A DNA stretch of 64,000 nucleotides from Quadrisphaera granulorum (GCF_003149145.1 NZ_QGDQ01000010.1:62001-126000); one strand, 5' to 3'; positions 34,354-43,669 are shown, counted from the first letter of the stretch. Notes: a model not told the origin generated them from the letters alone. Translations and numbers: made by a program.

Positions 34354-35165
34354 GCGAGCTGATCGCACCGAAGCGCGTGCGGGTCCACCACCTGCGAGAG
34401 ATGAAGGCGGCCGGGCAGCCCATCACGATGCTCACCGCCTACGACGCGGTAACGGCCGACATCTTCGCCGAGGCCGGCGTCGACGTGCTGCTCGTGGGCG
34501 ACTCCGTCGGTGACAACCTCCACGGCCACGCCACCACGCTCCCGGTCACCGTGGAGGACCTGCTCCCCCACGTGCGGGCAGTCGCGTCGCGGGGTGGGCG
34601 GCCGTTCGTCGTCGCCGACCTGCCGTTCGGCTCGTACGAGGAAGGGCCGGCACAGGCGCTGCGGACGGGCGTGCGGATGCTCAAGGAGGGCCTCGCCCAC
34701 GGCGTGAAGCTGGAGGGCGGCCGACGGGTGGCGGCATCCGTCAAGGCGCTGGTCGAGGCGGGCATCCCCGTCATGGGGCACCTCGGCTTCACGCCGCAGT
34801 CGGTCAATGCCATGGGCGGCCCGCGCGTGCAGGGCCGCGGAGCCGCCGCCGACGCGCTGCTCGCCGACGCGCTCGCGCTCCAGGAGGCCGGCGCGTTCGC
34901 CGTCGTCCTGGAGGTGGTGCCGGGACCGGTGGCCGAGCGGGTCACCGCGGCGCTGGACATCCCCACCATCGGGATCGGGGCCGGTGCGGGCTGCGACGGG
35001 CAGGTGCTCGTGTGGCTGGACATGGCGGGCCTGTCGGCGCGCTCACCGAAGCTGGCCAAGGCCTACGCGGACCTGCGCACGGCGCTGCGCGAGGCGGCGC
35101 AGGAGTACGCGGCGGAGGTCCGCTCGCGCGCCTTCCCCGGCCCGGAGCACACCTTCCCCGAGTAG
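34350..35165 (+). CDS. panB: 3-methyl-2-oxobutanoate hydroxymethyltransferase
   Basis: This 271-residue enzyme makes ketopantoate, the first step of pantothenate and coenzyme A synthesis. The magnesium and substrate motifs are visible: MLTAYDAVTADIFAEAGVD, LLVGDSVGDNLHGH, VKLEGG, PVMGHLGFTPQSVN, and IGIGAGAGCDGQVLVW. The ATG overlaps the nadE stop as ATGA. A separate upstream frame reaching back to 34245 is not coding. Confidence 0.96.
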   Translation: MSELIAPKRVRVHHLREMKAAGQPITMLTAYDAVTADIFAEAGVDVLLVGDSVGDNLHGHATTLPVTVEDLLPHVRAVASRGGRPFVVADLPFGSYEEGPAQALRTGVRMLKEGLAHGVKLEGGRRVAASVKALVEAGIPVMGHLGFTPQSVNAMGGPRVQGRGAAADALLADALALQEAGAFAVVLEVVPGPVAERVTAALDIPTIGIGAGAGCDGQVLVWLDMAGLSARSPKLAKAYADLRTALREAAQEYAAEVRSRAFPGPEHTFPE

Positions 35166-35175
35166 GTCCCCTCCC

Positions 35176-35202
35176 GCGACGATCAAGGAAGCTGTGCACG
35201 CC
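35176..35202 (+). repeat. Single arm of the GACGATCAAGGAAG palindromic element (copy B)
   Basis: This 27-base arm is preceded by CCCCTCCC, between panB and the VOC gene. The facing arm is missing; instead a G/C run (CCCCCCGGGGGCGG) follows. It may be a half-lost element. Confidence 0.7.
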
Positions 35203-35223
35203 CCCCGGGGGCGGCGGGCGGTG

Positions 35224-35682
35224 TCAGCTGACGCAGAGCTCGTTGCCCTCGGGGTCGGTCATGACCACCCAGCGCTGCGGGCCCTGCCGGCCCTCGCCCG
35301 CGCGGGCAGCCCCCAGTGCCTCCAGGCGGGACACCTCGGCGTCCACGCGCTCCGGCCCCACGTGCAGGTCGAGATGCACCCGGTTCTTCACCGACTTCGG
35401 CTCGGGAACCCGCTGCAGATACAGCCGCGGCCGCATCCCGCCGGGGTCACGGGCCGCCGCGGCGTCGCGCCAGACCAGCACGCCCCCGCGCTCCAGGACG
35501 TCAGCGTCGGTGGCGTAGCCGGCCTCCAGCATGCGCCGGGCCAGCGGCTCGACGTCTTCCACCTCGTAGCCCAGGGCCGCGGCCCAGAACTCCGCCTGCG
35601 CGTGGGGATCAGCGCAGTCGATGACCACCTGCACGCCCGGCACGGCCCTCGGCGCCGTGGAAGCGCCTTCCTCGTCGCTCAT
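35224..35682 (-). CDS. VOC (glyoxalase/dioxygenase fold) family protein
   Basis: This 152-residue protein has two beta-alpha-beta-beta-beta modules: VQVVIDCADPHAQAEFWAAALGYEVE in the first and HLDLHVGPERVDAEVSRLEALGA, then VMTDPEGNELCV, in the second. This is the common glyoxalase-like pattern of uncharacterised actinobacterial proteins. Metal ligands would be His and Glu in these strands. The substrate cannot be inferred. The ATG at 35682 begins MSDEEG; the longer frame is less likely. Confidence 0.83.
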   Translation of the reverse strand: MSDEEGASTAPRAVPGVQVVIDCADPHAQAEFWAAALGYEVEDVEPLARRMLEAGYATDADVLERGGVLVWRDAAAARDPGGMRPRLYLQRVPEPKSVKNRVHLDLHVGPERVDAEVSRLEALGAARAGEGRQGPQRWVVMTDPEGNELCVS

Positions 35683-35737
35683 GACGACGACGCTAGACGC
35701 CGCCCCCGACACGCGCCGCCGCACAAGCCTCCCCGGG

Positions 35738-35911
35738 TCAGTCCTCCTCGGCGCGGTCCCACGCCTCGGACTTCTCGCGGGCCGTCTGCAGCGCCCGCTC
35801 CGCCTGCTCGCGGGTGGCGTAGGGGCCCATGAGGGTGGCGCCGGGCTTGAGGTGGCCGACGTCGACCTGCCCGGTCTTGGTGTTGAACCAGTACTGCTGC
35901 CCGTCGCTCAT
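35738..35911 (-). CDS. Small SPOR-like domain protein
   Basis: This 57-residue protein ([18 protein letters not shown], then [19 protein letters not shown]) resembles short conserved actinobacterial proteins that carry a SPOR-like half-repeat and lie beside map. Such proteins are sometimes mislabelled methionine aminopeptidase because of this position. It is cytoplasmic, with no signal peptide. It is divergent from map with a 52-base gap. Function unknown. Confidence 0.75.
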   Translation of the reverse strand: MSDGQQYWFNTKTGQVDVGHLKPGATLMGPYATREQAERALQTAREKSEAWDRAEED

Positions 35912-35963
35912 GCGCGTGATCGTCCTCCGGGTGCCTGCAGCGCGCGACCTAGACTCCCCCGCC

Positions 35964-36839
35964 GTGCCGCAGCGCGCCCCCTTCCTCACGGCCGGTCGTG
36001 TCAGTCCCCGCCGGCCGGTGCCCGCGGGCATCGATCGCCCCGAGTACGTCGACAAGCCGCGTCCAGCGCCGTATCGCGGTTCCCACGTGCAGCCCGCGGA
36101 GGTGGTCGAGCGCATGCGAACGGCCTGCCGGATCGCGGCCCAGGCGGCACAGGCGGGCGGCCGGCACGTGCAGCCCGGCACCACGACGGACGCGATCGAC
36201 GCCGTCGTCCACGAGTTCCTCCTCGACCACGGCGCCTACCCGTCCACGCTCGGCTATCGCGGCTTCCCCAAGTCGTGCTGCACGAGCGTCAACGAGGTGG
36301 TCTGCCACGGCATCCCCGACGACAGGCCGCTCGCCGAGGGCGATGTGTGCAGCATCGACGTCACCGCGTACGTCGTCCTCGATGGCATCGGGGTGCACGG
36401 CGACACGTGCGTGACGTTCGGCGCCGGCGAGCTCGACGACGCCAGCGCGCTGCTCATGGAACGCGCCCGCGCCGCCACCGACCGCGGCATAGCGGCGGTG
36501 CGCCCAGGCCGGGAGGTCAACGTCATCGGCAGGGTGGTCGAGACGTTCGCACGCCGGCACGGCTACGGCTCGGTGAAGGAGTACACCGGTCACGGCATCG
36601 GCACGGCGTTCCACTCCGGCTTGGTCATCCCCCATCACGACGCCGCTCCCGCCCACGCAGACGTCATCGAGACCGGCATGACCTTCACCGTCGAACCCAT
36701 GATCACCGAGGGCAGCGCCGCGGTGGAGGTCTGGGACGACGGCTGGACCGTGGTCACCCGCGACCGCGGCCGCGTGGCCCAGTTCGAGCACACGGTGCTG
36801 GTCACCGAGACCGGAGCTGAGGTCCTGACGCTGCCGTGA
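35964..36839 (+). CDS. map: Methionine aminopeptidase, extended type (MetAP1c)
   Basis: This 291-residue enzyme carries an N-terminal extension with a Pro-rich segment ([17 protein letters not shown]) typical of the MapB/MetAP1c enzymes of actinobacteria. The metal ligands are seen in [34 protein letters not shown] and QFEHTVLVT. The substrate His lies in VVCHGIPD. The GTG at 35964 is chosen because it starts just before the extension. The gene precedes ppgK by 28 bases, so they probably share a transcript. Confidence 0.94.
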   Translation: MPQRAPFLTAGRVSPRRPVPAGIDRPEYVDKPRPAPYRGSHVQPAEVVERMRTACRIAAQAAQAGGRHVQPGTTTDAIDAVVHEFLLDHGAYPSTLGYRGFPKSCCTSVNEVVCHGIPDDRPLAEGDVCSIDVTAYVVLDGIGVHGDTCVTFGAGELDDASALLMERARAATDRGIAAVRPGREVNVIGRVVETFARRHGYGSVKEYTGHGIGTAFHSGLVIPHHDAAPAHADVIETGMTFTVEPMITEGSAAVEVWDDGWTVVTRDRGRVAQFEHTVLVTETGAEVLTLP

Positions 36840-36867
36840 GTCGGAGGTCCGGCTAGCCTGCGGCACC

Positions 36868-37728
36868 GTGGCACCCGAGACCTCCACCGAGCCGACGACG
36901 CAGCCCACCACCGACGCGGGCTCCGCGCCCGGCAGCGCCGCAGGCGCGCTGACCGGCACCGGGATCGGCATCGACATCGGAGGGTCCGGCATCAAGGGCG
37001 CTCCCGTGGACCTCGCGACCGGTGAGTTCTCCGGTGAGCGGATCCGCATCCCCACCCCGCAGCCGTCCACGCCGGACGCCGTCTCCCGGGTGGTCAAGGA
37101 CATCGTCGACCAGATCAGCGCGCAGCTGCCCGAGGGCGGCGCCGGGATCCCCGTGGGCATCACGTTCCCCGCCGTCATCCAGCACGGCGTGGCCCGCACC
37201 GCCGCCAACGTCGACAAGAGCTGGATCGACTTCGACGTCGCCACCCTCATGACGGCGGTCACCGGCCACCCGGTGCATGTCGTCAACGACGCCGACGCCG
37301 CCGGCATCGCCGAGGCCCGCTACGGCGCCGCGAAGGGCGTCAAGGGCGTCGTCGTCCTCGCCACCCTGGGCACGGGCATCGGCACCGCGGTGATGGTCGA
37401 CGGCGTGTTGCTGCCCAACACCGAGCTGGGTCACCTCGAGGTGGACGGGCACGACGCCGAGACCCGCGCCTCCGACGCCGCCCGCGAGCGCGACGACCTT
37501 TCCTGGTCGCACTGGGCCAAGCGCCTCAACAGGTACTTCTCCAGCCTCGAGGCGCTGCTGTGGCCCGATCTCATCGTCGTCGGTGGTGGGGTCTCCAAGA
37601 AGTCGGAGAAGTTCCTGCCCGAGCTGAGCCTGCGCACGCCGATCGTGCCGGCGCAGCTGCTGAACTCCGCGGGCATCGTCGGCGCCGCGGCGCTGGCCAG
37701 CGAGCAGCAGCGCTCGTCGGGCAGCTAG
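36868..37728 (+). CDS. ppgK: Polyphosphate glucokinase
   Basis: This 286-residue ROK-fold kinase phosphorylates glucose with polyphosphate or ATP. The phosphate-1 motif [18 protein letters not shown], the catalytic Asp in [16 protein letters not shown], and [14 protein letters not shown] followed by [11 protein letters not shown] are all seen. The Lys/Arg-rich stretch near [20 protein letters not shown] is typical of the polyphosphate-using branch. A low-complexity Thr/Pro/Ala tail of about 30 residues precedes the domain from the GTG at 36868. Confidence 0.94.
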   Translation: MAPETSTEPTTQPTTDAGSAPGSAAGALTGTGIGIDIGGSGIKGAPVDLATGEFSGERIRIPTPQPSTPDAVSRVVKDIVDQISAQLPEGGAGIPVGITFPAVIQHGVARTAANVDKSWIDFDVATLMTAVTGHPVHVVNDADAAGIAEARYGAAKGVKGVVVLATLGTGIGTAVMVDGVLLPNTELGHLEVDGHDAETRASDAARERDDLSWSHWAKRLNRYFSSLEALLWPDLIVVGGGVSKKSEKFLPELSLRTPIVPAQLLNSAGIVGAAALASEQQRSSGS

Positions 37729-37762
37729 CCCGACACCCTCGCCGGCGGGGCGGCTCCGTGCC

Positions 37763-37836
37763 GGGAGCTGTGCAGCGTTGGCCCCTTCAGCGTGAGCAGT
37801 CGCTCACGCTGAAGGGGCCAACAGAACGCAGCTCCC
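37763..37836. terminator. Imperfect long hairpin, GCGTTGGCCCCTT family
   Basis: Two 35-base arms around a 4-base centre share the outer GGGAGCTG and inner TTGGCCCCTTCAGCGTGAGC sequences, with a few mismatches in the right arm. The outer two thirds match the 70-base palindrome at 32387-32456 while the centre differs. It follows ppgK and faces the convergent gene at 37904, so it may terminate both. Confidence 0.75.
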
Positions 37837-37903
37837 ATCAGGCGCTCTCCCAACACTGCGACGGCCGCTGAGGCCCCGCGTCGGCGATCCCGGAGTGACC
37901 GAT

Positions 37904-38908
37904 CTAGCGAGAGGCGCTGGCGTCCGCGCTCGCCTGCGGCGCCGAGCCGGTCAGTGCCTGCGGTACTGAGGACGACGACGGGGACGACGGCGCCGCCGCG
38001 CCGTCTCCGACGGACGAGGTGTCGGTGGGGGCCGGCGCCGAGAGCGTCGAGGTCCCCGACCGCGACGACGAGCCGTTCACCGCACCGCTCGTCGAGCCAG
38101 TCGCTGCGGACGGCCCCGTCGAGGACTCGCTCGGCGCTGCACTCGACGGGGCCGTCGAGGACGCAGGGTCCGAGGCCCCCGCACCCGGCCCGGTGGAGCT
38201 GCCGTCCGGCCCGCCAGAGCCGGTGGAGGGCTGGCCGTCGGGAGACGGCGTGGCGGTGGCACTGCTGCTCTGGCCCTCACCCGGACCCACCAGCGAGCCG
38301 TCGGAGGCACCGGCACTGCCGGAGGGGCCAGTACTCCCGGAAGTGCCAGCGCTCCCGGAGCCGTCACCGGACGAGCCGCCCAGGGTGCGGCCGGAGCTGA
38401 CGTCCAGCGCGCCGTCGTCGTAGCTGCCGTCATCGAGGACGGCGGCAGGGTCGGTGGCCTCGACGCGCAGCCCCTTCGGGTCGAGCACGACGCCGGCGCC
38501 GGGCAGGATCGGCCCCTCGGGGTCGACGGCGGTCAGGGGAGCCTGGACCTCCACGACGGTCGCCAGGCGCGCCGCCTGGATGGAGCTGAAACGATTCCGC
38601 ACCGCGCGGGACGCTTCCGCGGCGCCCGGCTGAGCTCCCGCGCCGGCGGCCTGCGCGCCGTCGGAGCCCTGCACGGCGGACCCTGCGGCGACCGATCCGC
38701 CGCCGGAGTTCGAGCCACCGCCCGGGACGAGAGCGTCGGGCACTCCGCCCAGCGAGATGGTCAGCGTGGCCGCGACGAGCAAGCCCGCCACCCCCAGGGC
38801 GATGCCCTCGGCGGGGTGCGCAAGGCGGAGGCCGGAGCCTCGTTTCGCCCGTCGACCCACCGTGCTCCTCCGCGTCGCCACCGCGCGGGCGGTCGCCGCG
38901 CTGCGCAC
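37904..38908 (-). CDS. Membrane-anchored Ser/Gly/Pro-rich protein of unknown function
   Basis: This 334-residue protein has a basic N terminus (RRSTVGRRAKRGSGL), one membrane helix at about residues 35-55 (GIALGVAGLLVAATLTISL), a short structured region at about 95-150 (VRNRFSSIQAARLATVVEVQ), and then nearly 180 residues of Ser, Gly, Pro, Ala, Thr. The topology suggests an anchored extracellular stalk, perhaps glycosylated. The structured part is not one I recognise. An alternative GTG start at 38881 would shorten it by 9 residues. Confidence 0.65.
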   Translation of the reverse strand: MRSAATARAVATRRSTVGRRAKRGSGLRLAHPAEGIALGVAGLLVAATLTISLGGVPDALVPGGGSNSGGGSVAAGSAVQGSDGAQAAGAGAQPGAAEASRAVRNRFSSIQAARLATVVEVQAPLTAVDPEGPILPGAGVVLDPKGLRVEATDPAAVLDDGSYDDGALDVSSGRTLGGSSGDGSGSAGTSGSTGPSGSAGASDGSLVGPGEGQSSSATATPSPDGQPSTGSGGPDGSSTGPGAGASDPASSTAPSSAAPSESSTGPSAATGSTSGAVNGSSSRSGTSTLSAPAPTDTSSVGDGAAAPSSPSSSSVPQALTGSAPQASADASASR

Positions 38909-39058
38909 CCACGGTAGTCAGCAGATGCGCACCCCAGCGGAAGTTCACCGGATCGGCGCCGGTCGCGGCGGAGTGTCGCCCTGACTAGCGTGGCGCTCTG
39001 CAGCGGGTGCGAGCGCCCGCGCGGCCCACCGAGCCCGCCCCTCCCGGAGGAGTCACAC

Positions 39059-39478
39059 GTGCGCATGTCCCACCTGCCGGCCCGCATCGCCAGCGGCGCT
39101 TACATTCTCAACTCGGGCCTGTCCAAGCGGAACGCCTCACCGGAGACGGCGGCTGGTCTGCACGGCTTCGCGACCACTGCCTACCCGTTCCTGCAGCAGG
39201 TGGAGGCCCAGAAGTTCGTCAAGGCGCTCTCCACCGCGGAGATCGCACTCGGCGCGGCGCTGCTGGTGCCGTTCGTGCCCACGCGTCTGGCCGCCGCCGG
39301 TCTGGCGGCGTTCAGCGGTGGCCTGCTGGGGCTCTACCTGCGGGTGCCGGGCATGCGCGAGCCGGGCAGCCTGCGCTGGACCGAGCAGGGCCAGGCCATC
39401 GCGAAGGACGTCTTCCTCGCCGGCATCGCCGGCACCCTTCTGGCAGACACCGATCGACGTGCGAAGGACGCCTCGTGA
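39059..39478 (+). CDS. DoxX-like small membrane protein
   Basis: This 139-residue protein has about three or four hydrophobic segments (AEIALGAALLVPFVPTRLAAAGLAAFSGGLLGLYL) and the AYILNSGLSKRNASPETAAGLHGFA opening of DoxX-like proteins of actinobacteria. GGAGGAG lies 6 bases before the GTG at 39059; an ATG two codons later is also possible. It heads a group of stress-type genes (CsbD, DUF2382). Function unknown. Confidence 0.72.
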   Translation: MRMSHLPARIASGAYILNSGLSKRNASPETAAGLHGFATTAYPFLQQVEAQKFVKALSTAEIALGAALLVPFVPTRLAAAGLAAFSGGLLGLYLRVPGMREPGSLRWTEQGQAIAKDVFLAGIAGTLLADTDRRAKDAS

Positions 39479-39513
39479 GCTGAGGATCGGAGCACCCCAC
39501 GGAAGGAGGGCGC

Positions 39514-39687
39514 ATGTCCGCCATCGACAAGGTCAAGAATGCCGCTCAGGAGGCCGCCGGCAAGGTCAAGGAGGCGGTCGGTGAGAAGTCCGGCAACCGA
39601 GACCTGCAGGCCGAGGGCCAGCGCGACCAGGTCGCCGGTGACCTGAAGCAGCGCGGCGAGCACGTCAAGGACGCGTTCACGCGCTGA
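39514..39687 (+). CDS. CsbD family general stress protein
   Basis: This 57-residue hydrophilic protein is predicted to be wholly helical. The pattern KVKNAAQEAAGKVKEAVGEKSGNRDLQAEGQ is the CsbD domain, known from stress-induced proteins of Bacillus and E. coli (YjbJ). A strong GGAAGGAGGG lies just before the ATG, which suggests high expression. It is followed at once by a strong hairpin terminator. Confidence 0.9.
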   Translation: MSAIDKVKNAAQEAAGKVKEAVGEKSGNRDLQAEGQRDQVAGDLKQRGEHVKDAFTR

Positions 39688-39698
39688 CATCTCAGGCC

Positions 39699-39738
39699 GC
39701 TGAGGGCGCCCACTCCGAACGGGGTGGGCGCCCTCAGC
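39699..39738 (+). terminator. Hairpin terminator after the CsbD gene
   Basis: A perfect 15-base stem (GCTGAGGGCGCCCAC, 39699-39713, with its complement at 39724-39738) and a 10-base loop start 12 bases after the csbD-like stop. There is no T-tract, as is common at this G+C content. Confidence 0.8.
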
Positions 39739-39954
39739 ACGTCCGGGCCGGGTCCAGTGCGTCCCCGCGCGGCTCATGCGTGATCGGTTCGCGGTGAGGG
39801 GCACGCGCTGCAACCGTGGAGCCACGTCGGGTGGCGCCGCAGAACCCTGGTGGTCCCGACGCGGGAACGGTGAATGTCGCCGTCTCCACCCGGTCGGCGT
39901 TCGCCCCGACGCCCTGTGGCGCCATTCGCCGGCCGGTGGCTCCGAGGAGGATCC

Positions 39955-40941
39955 ATGGCCAGCGGAAGCAGCTTCGACGTCGACACCCTGCGACGGGCCA
40001 CCGTCGTCGCCTCAGACAGCTCCAAGATCGGCAGGGTCGGCGAGGTCTACCTCGACGACGCCACCGACAAGCCCGAGTGGGTCACCGTACGCACCGGTCT
40101 GTTCGGCACCTCCGAGACGTTCGTGCCGCTCGCCGGCGCGACGTCGGAGGGTGACGACCTGCGGGTGCCGCACACCAAGGACGTCGTCAAGGACGCCCCG
40201 CGCACGGACGCCGACGGCGAGCTGACCCCCGAGGAGGAGCAGCGGCTGTACCGCCACTACGGGATGGCCGACGACACGACGGCGAGGACGACGGCTGAGA
40301 CCACGGCTGAGACCACGGCGGGGACCACGGGCGCCGAGCACCTGCGAGGTGAGGGCGCTGGCTACGCGGACGGGTCGGGCCAGCACCGCGGCGAGTACGA
40401 GGGCCTCGACGAGCTCGGGGCCGCCCAGGGCACCGCGGGCACCGGCACGGGGACGGCCAGAGACACAGGCGCGGGCATAGGCACGACCGGCCCCAGGTCA
40501 GCGCGGGGTCACGACACCTCCGGCCCGAGCACCGACGACGCGATGACCCGCTCCGAGGAGCGGATGCACGTCGCCACCGAGCGCCGGGAATCCGGCCGCG
40601 CCCGTCTGCGCAAGCACGTCGTCACCGAGACGCAGACCCGGCAGGTGCCCACCAGCCACGAGGAGGTCACGCTCGAGCGCGAGCCGATCACCGCTGGCAA
40701 CCGCGAGTCGGCGACGTCCGGGCCGGAGCTCAGCGAGGAGGAGCACGAGGTGGTGCTCCACGAGGAGGTGCCGGTGGTCTCCACCACCGTGGAGCCCGTC
40801 GAGAGGGTCCGCGTGGGCACCGAGGAGGTGCGCGAGGAGCGCCCTGTCTCCGCTGACGTCCGCAAGGAGGAGATCGACCTCGACGCCGACGCTCCCCGCG
40901 CCGAAGCCGGCCGCGCGGACACCCGTCGCGACCGCCGCTGA
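39955..40941 (+). CDS. PRC-barrel plus DUF2382 stress-response protein
   Basis: This 328-residue protein has an N-terminal PRC-barrel (residues about 8-75: ATVVASDSSKIGRVGEVYLDD, WVTVRTGLFG). A low-complexity Thr/Glu/Ala/Gly linker follows (about 105-205; note TAETTAETTAGTT). The C terminus is a DUF2382 domain (about 215-310: RKHVVTETQTRQVPTSHEEV, then EEVREERPVSADVRKEEID). GAGGAGG precedes the ATG. The domain pair is common in radiation- and desiccation-tolerant actinobacteria, where its role is not established. Confidence 0.88.
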   Translation: MASGSSFDVDTLRRATVVASDSSKIGRVGEVYLDDATDKPEWVTVRTGLFGTSETFVPLAGATSEGDDLRVPHTKDVVKDAPRTDADGELTPEEEQRLYRHYGMADDTTARTTAETTAETTAGTTGAEHLRGEGAGYADGSGQHRGEYEGLDELGAAQGTAGTGTGTARDTGAGIGTTGPRSARGHDTSGPSTDDAMTRSEERMHVATERRESGRARLRKHVVTETQTRQVPTSHEEVTLEREPITAGNRESATSGPELSEEEHEVVLHEEVPVVSTTVEPVERVRVGTEEVREERPVSADVRKEEIDLDADAPRAEAGRADTRRDRR

Positions 40942-40988
40942 GCCCCGCTGACCACGAGACCGAGAACGCGTCTCGCCGGCGGCTCCCC

Positions 40989-41444
40989 GTGACAGCCCCC
41001 CACGATCCAGGCGACTCCGGTGACTTCGATGACTCAGCCGAGGTCGTGCTGTCGGCCGAGGGCATCCACCTCGCGGTGCGGCGCGTGCCCCGTGAGCGCG
41101 TGCGGGTGCGGCGGGAGGTCGTCACCGAGGAGGTGCTCCTGCGGGTGGAGGTGCGCCGGGAGGTGCTCCGCGTCGAGCGGGAGCCGGTAGAGGACTCCAC
41201 CGTCGGGGTCGGTGGGGCGCCGCCGGCCCCGTCGGTGGAGCTCGTGCTGTCCGAGGAGCGGCCGGTGGTGCACCTGGAGGTGGTCCCGTACGAGCGGGTC
41301 CGCGTCGGGGTGAGGTCCGTGCCGGGCACCGCCACCGTCACGACGCCCCGCCGGCGTGAGGTCGTCGACATCAGCACCGACGACGCCGGCACCGACGAGA
41401 CCGACGCAGACCCGGCCGGCACGGACCCGACGAGTGAACCGTGA
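40989..41444 (+). CDS. DUF2382-like protein without PRC-barrel
   Basis: This 151-residue protein has two DUF2382-type half-repeats (VPRERVRVRREVVTEEVLLRVEVRREVLRVEREPV and VVPYERVRVGVRSVPG), with alternating charged strands. It lacks the PRC-barrel of its upstream neighbour and looks like a duplication of that protein's C-terminal domain. An Asp/Thr-rich tail ends the chain. The start is GTG, 47 bases after the previous stop. Confidence 0.78.
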   Translation: MTAPHDPGDSGDFDDSAEVVLSAEGIHLAVRRVPRERVRVRREVVTEEVLLRVEVRREVLRVEREPVEDSTVGVGGAPPAPSVELVLSEERPVVHLEVVPYERVRVGVRSVPGTATVTTPRRREVVDISTDDAGTDETDADPAGTDPTSEP

Positions 41445-41478
41445 GCCCCGGCCCAGCGAGAACCCCGCCGAGGCGGTG

Positions 41479-43551
41479 TCAGACCTCGATGCGCGAGCCC
41501 ATCACCACGGTGCGGGCCGCGGGCAGGTCGAAGGAGCGGGCCGCGTCGGTGGTGAGCCGCGCGGTAGCGGTGAACAGGCCCCGCTGCCAGCGCGGCAGGT
41601 GCACCTGGGGCACTCCGTGGCCGTCGCCGTCGTCGTCCCCGGAGGCCCTGCGCAGTTCGATGGTGGACAGGAACCACGAGGCGCCCTCGAGGTCGAGGTC
41701 GAGGCCCTCACGCTCCCGCAGCACCGCGAGCGCGTCGGGCACGTCGGTGCGCTGCATGTAGCCGAAGCGGAGCACCACCTGCAGGGGGTCGCCGGGGCGG
41801 CCGGGTCGGCCGGGGGCCTCTTCGTGGCCGGCGTCGTCGTGAGGCGGAGGGAGCACTCGGGCGACCTCGTCCAGGGGCACGTAGGGAGACTGCGCGGTCT
41901 CCACCGCCACGAGCACCACCTGCTCGTGCAGCACGTGGAGGTGCTCCACGGTGGCGCGCATGGCCAGCGGGGCGGTGCTGGTGCCGTCGTCGGAGGCGCG
42001 GTTGAGGTAGATGGCAGTGCCGGGCACCCGGGCCACGCCCGCCTCGTGCACCTGGGTGAGCAGAGCCGAGAGCGGCCCCTCGTGGTGGGTGCGCAGGCGG
42101 GTGACCACCACGCGGCCACGCGCCCACGTGCTCATGACGGTGAACAGCGCCGCGCCGATGACCAGCGGCACCCAGGCACCGTGGGCGAGCTTGCTCAGGC
42201 CCGCGGCGAGGAACAGGAGCATGAGCAGCGCCATCGCACCGCCGCCGAGGTAGACCACCGGCCGCGGCCAGGACCACTGGTGCGCCGCCACCACCGTGAT
42301 GATCGAGGTGGTGATGAGGATGGTGCCGGTCACCGACATCCCGTACGCGAAGGCCAGCGCCGCCGACGACTCGAAGGCCGCGACGAGCAGCACCACGGCC
42401 ACCATGAGCGCCCAGTTCACCCACGGCACGTAGATCTGGCCGATGGTGTGCGCGGACGTGTGGGTGATCCGCAGCCGCGGCAGGTAGCCCAGCCGCACCG
42501 CCTGCCGCACGGCCGAGAACGCGCCGGTGATGACGGCCTGGGAGGCGATGACGGTGGCCGCCGTGGCGAGCACGACGACGGGCAGCAGCGCCCAGGAGGG
42601 CATCGACCTGAAGAACGGGGCTGTCACCGGACCGTCGGCAGACAGGTCGCCCAGGAGCAGCGCACCCTGGCCGGCGTAGGAGAGCAGCAGGGCCGGGTAG
42701 ACGAGGAACAGCCACGCCCGCGAGATGGCGGGGCGGCCGAAGTGGCCGAGGTCGGCGTAGAGGGCTTCGGCGCCGGTCACCGACAGCACGACGGTCGCGA
42801 GCGCGAAGAACGCGATGCCCGGCTCGGCCAGGAAGAACCCGACCGCGTACGTGGGCGAGAGGGCCCGCAGCACGCCGGGGTTGCCGACCACCTGGGCCAG
42901 ACCGGCGACGCCGATCACCGTGAACCACAGGGCCATGACGGGTCCGAACGCCGCGCCGACCTTGGCGGTACCGAACCGCTGCACCGCGAACAGCACCACG
43001 ATGATCACCATGGTGACCGGGACGACGAAGGCCTTGAGGCCCGGGTTGACCACCTCCATGCCCTCGACGGCCGAGAGCACGGACACCGCAGGAGTGATCA
43101 TGCTGTCGGCGAGGAACAGCGACGCCCCGGCGATGCCGGCCGCCGTGAGGCCCGCCACGAGGCGCGGGGAGAGCCTGCTGCCGTCGCGGCCGCGCCGGCC
43201 GAGCAGCGTGATCAGCGACATGAGGCCGCCCTCGCCGTGGTTGTCGGCGCGCAGCACCACGCCCACGTAGAGCACGGTCACCACCAGGGTCACCGACCAG
43301 AACACCATCGAGACGAGCCCGAGCACGTTGTCGGCGCTCAGCGGCACCGGATGGGGGTCGTCGGGGCTGAAGAGCGTCTGGATCGTGTAGATGGGGCTGG
43401 TGCCGATGTCGCCGAACACCACCCCCAGGGCGCCGAGCACGAGAGCGCTGCGGCCGGGGCCGTGCAGGCGCTCCCCGGACAGGCCGTGGGTGGCGGCGCG
43501 GTCCGTGCCCGAGGGGGCGGGGACCGCAGCGGCCGACGCGGAGGTGGTCAC
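41479..43551 (-). CDS. kup: KUP-type potassium transporter
   Basis: This 690-residue potassium-proton symporter begins with ALGVVFGDIGTSPIYTIQTLF, the family hallmark, and has about 12 membrane helices to residue 460. These include LFLADSMITPAVSVLSAVEG and LSVTGAEALYADLGHFGR. The cytoplasmic C-terminal domain is present (PGTAIYLNRASDDGTSTAPLA, then FGYMQRTDVPDAL). The start is GTG. The 104 bases upstream show no c-di-AMP (ydaO) riboswitch-like architecture that I could recognise. Confidence 0.95.
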   Translation of the reverse strand: MTTSASAAAVPAPSGTDRAATHGLSGERLHGPGRSALVLGALGVVFGDIGTSPIYTIQTLFSPDDPHPVPLSADNVLGLVSMVFWSVTLVVTVLYVGVVLRADNHGEGGLMSLITLLGRRGRDGSRLSPRLVAGLTAAGIAGASLFLADSMITPAVSVLSAVEGMEVVNPGLKAFVVPVTMVIIVVLFAVQRFGTAKVGAAFGPVMALWFTVIGVAGLAQVVGNPGVLRALSPTYAVGFFLAEPGIAFFALATVVLSVTGAEALYADLGHFGRPAISRAWLFLVYPALLLSYAGQGALLLGDLSADGPVTAPFFRSMPSWALLPVVVLATAATVIASQAVITGAFSAVRQAVRLGYLPRLRITHTSAHTIGQIYVPWVNWALMVAVVLLVAAFESSAALAFAYGMSVTGTILITTSIITVVAAHQWSWPRPVVYLGGGAMALLMLLFLAAGLSKLAHGAWVPLVIGAALFTVMSTWARGRVVVTRLRTHHEGPLSALLTQVHEAGVARVPGTAIYLNRASDDGTSTAPLAMRATVEHLHVLHEQVVLVAVETAQSPYVPLDEVARVLPPPHDDAGHEEAPGRPGRPGDPLQVVLRFGYMQRTDVPDALAVLREREGLDLDLEGASWFLSTIELRRASGDDDGDGHGVPQVHLPRWQRGLFTATARLTTDAARSFDLPAARTVVMGSRIEV

Positions 43552-43616
43552 GATCTGCCAGTCAACTCCTCCTCGGGCCCCTCGCGCACGGTCTTGACGG
43601 TCTCCTGACCCTGCCC

Positions 43617-43669
43617 CGCTCGATCAGACCAGCGCCCGATCCGACCAGCGCTGATTCAGACCAGCGCGC
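43617..43669. repeat. Three degenerate GAYYnGACCAGCGC repeats
   Basis: CGATCAGACCAGCGC, CGATCCGACCAGCGC and TGATTCAGACCAGCGC follow each other, and the last includes the stop codon of the cardiolipin synthase gene. They probably arose by replication slippage of the gene end. Confidence 0.6.

Noticed and set aside
35738-36184. A 148-codon reading of the small SPOR-like gene
   Set aside because: The upstream part overlaps the start of the divergent map gene and lacks protein-like composition. The 57-residue form from the ATG at 35911 matches known small proteins.
41356-43608. Open frame of 750 codons on the plus strand across kup
   Set aside because: It is rich in His, Arg and Asp and has no motif. 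The minus-strand frame is a full KUP transporter.
43552-43655. c-di-AMP (ydaO) riboswitch upstream of kup
   Set aside because: The gap is only about 100 bases and holds degenerate GACCAGCGC repeats. No conserved aptamer-like pairing was visible.
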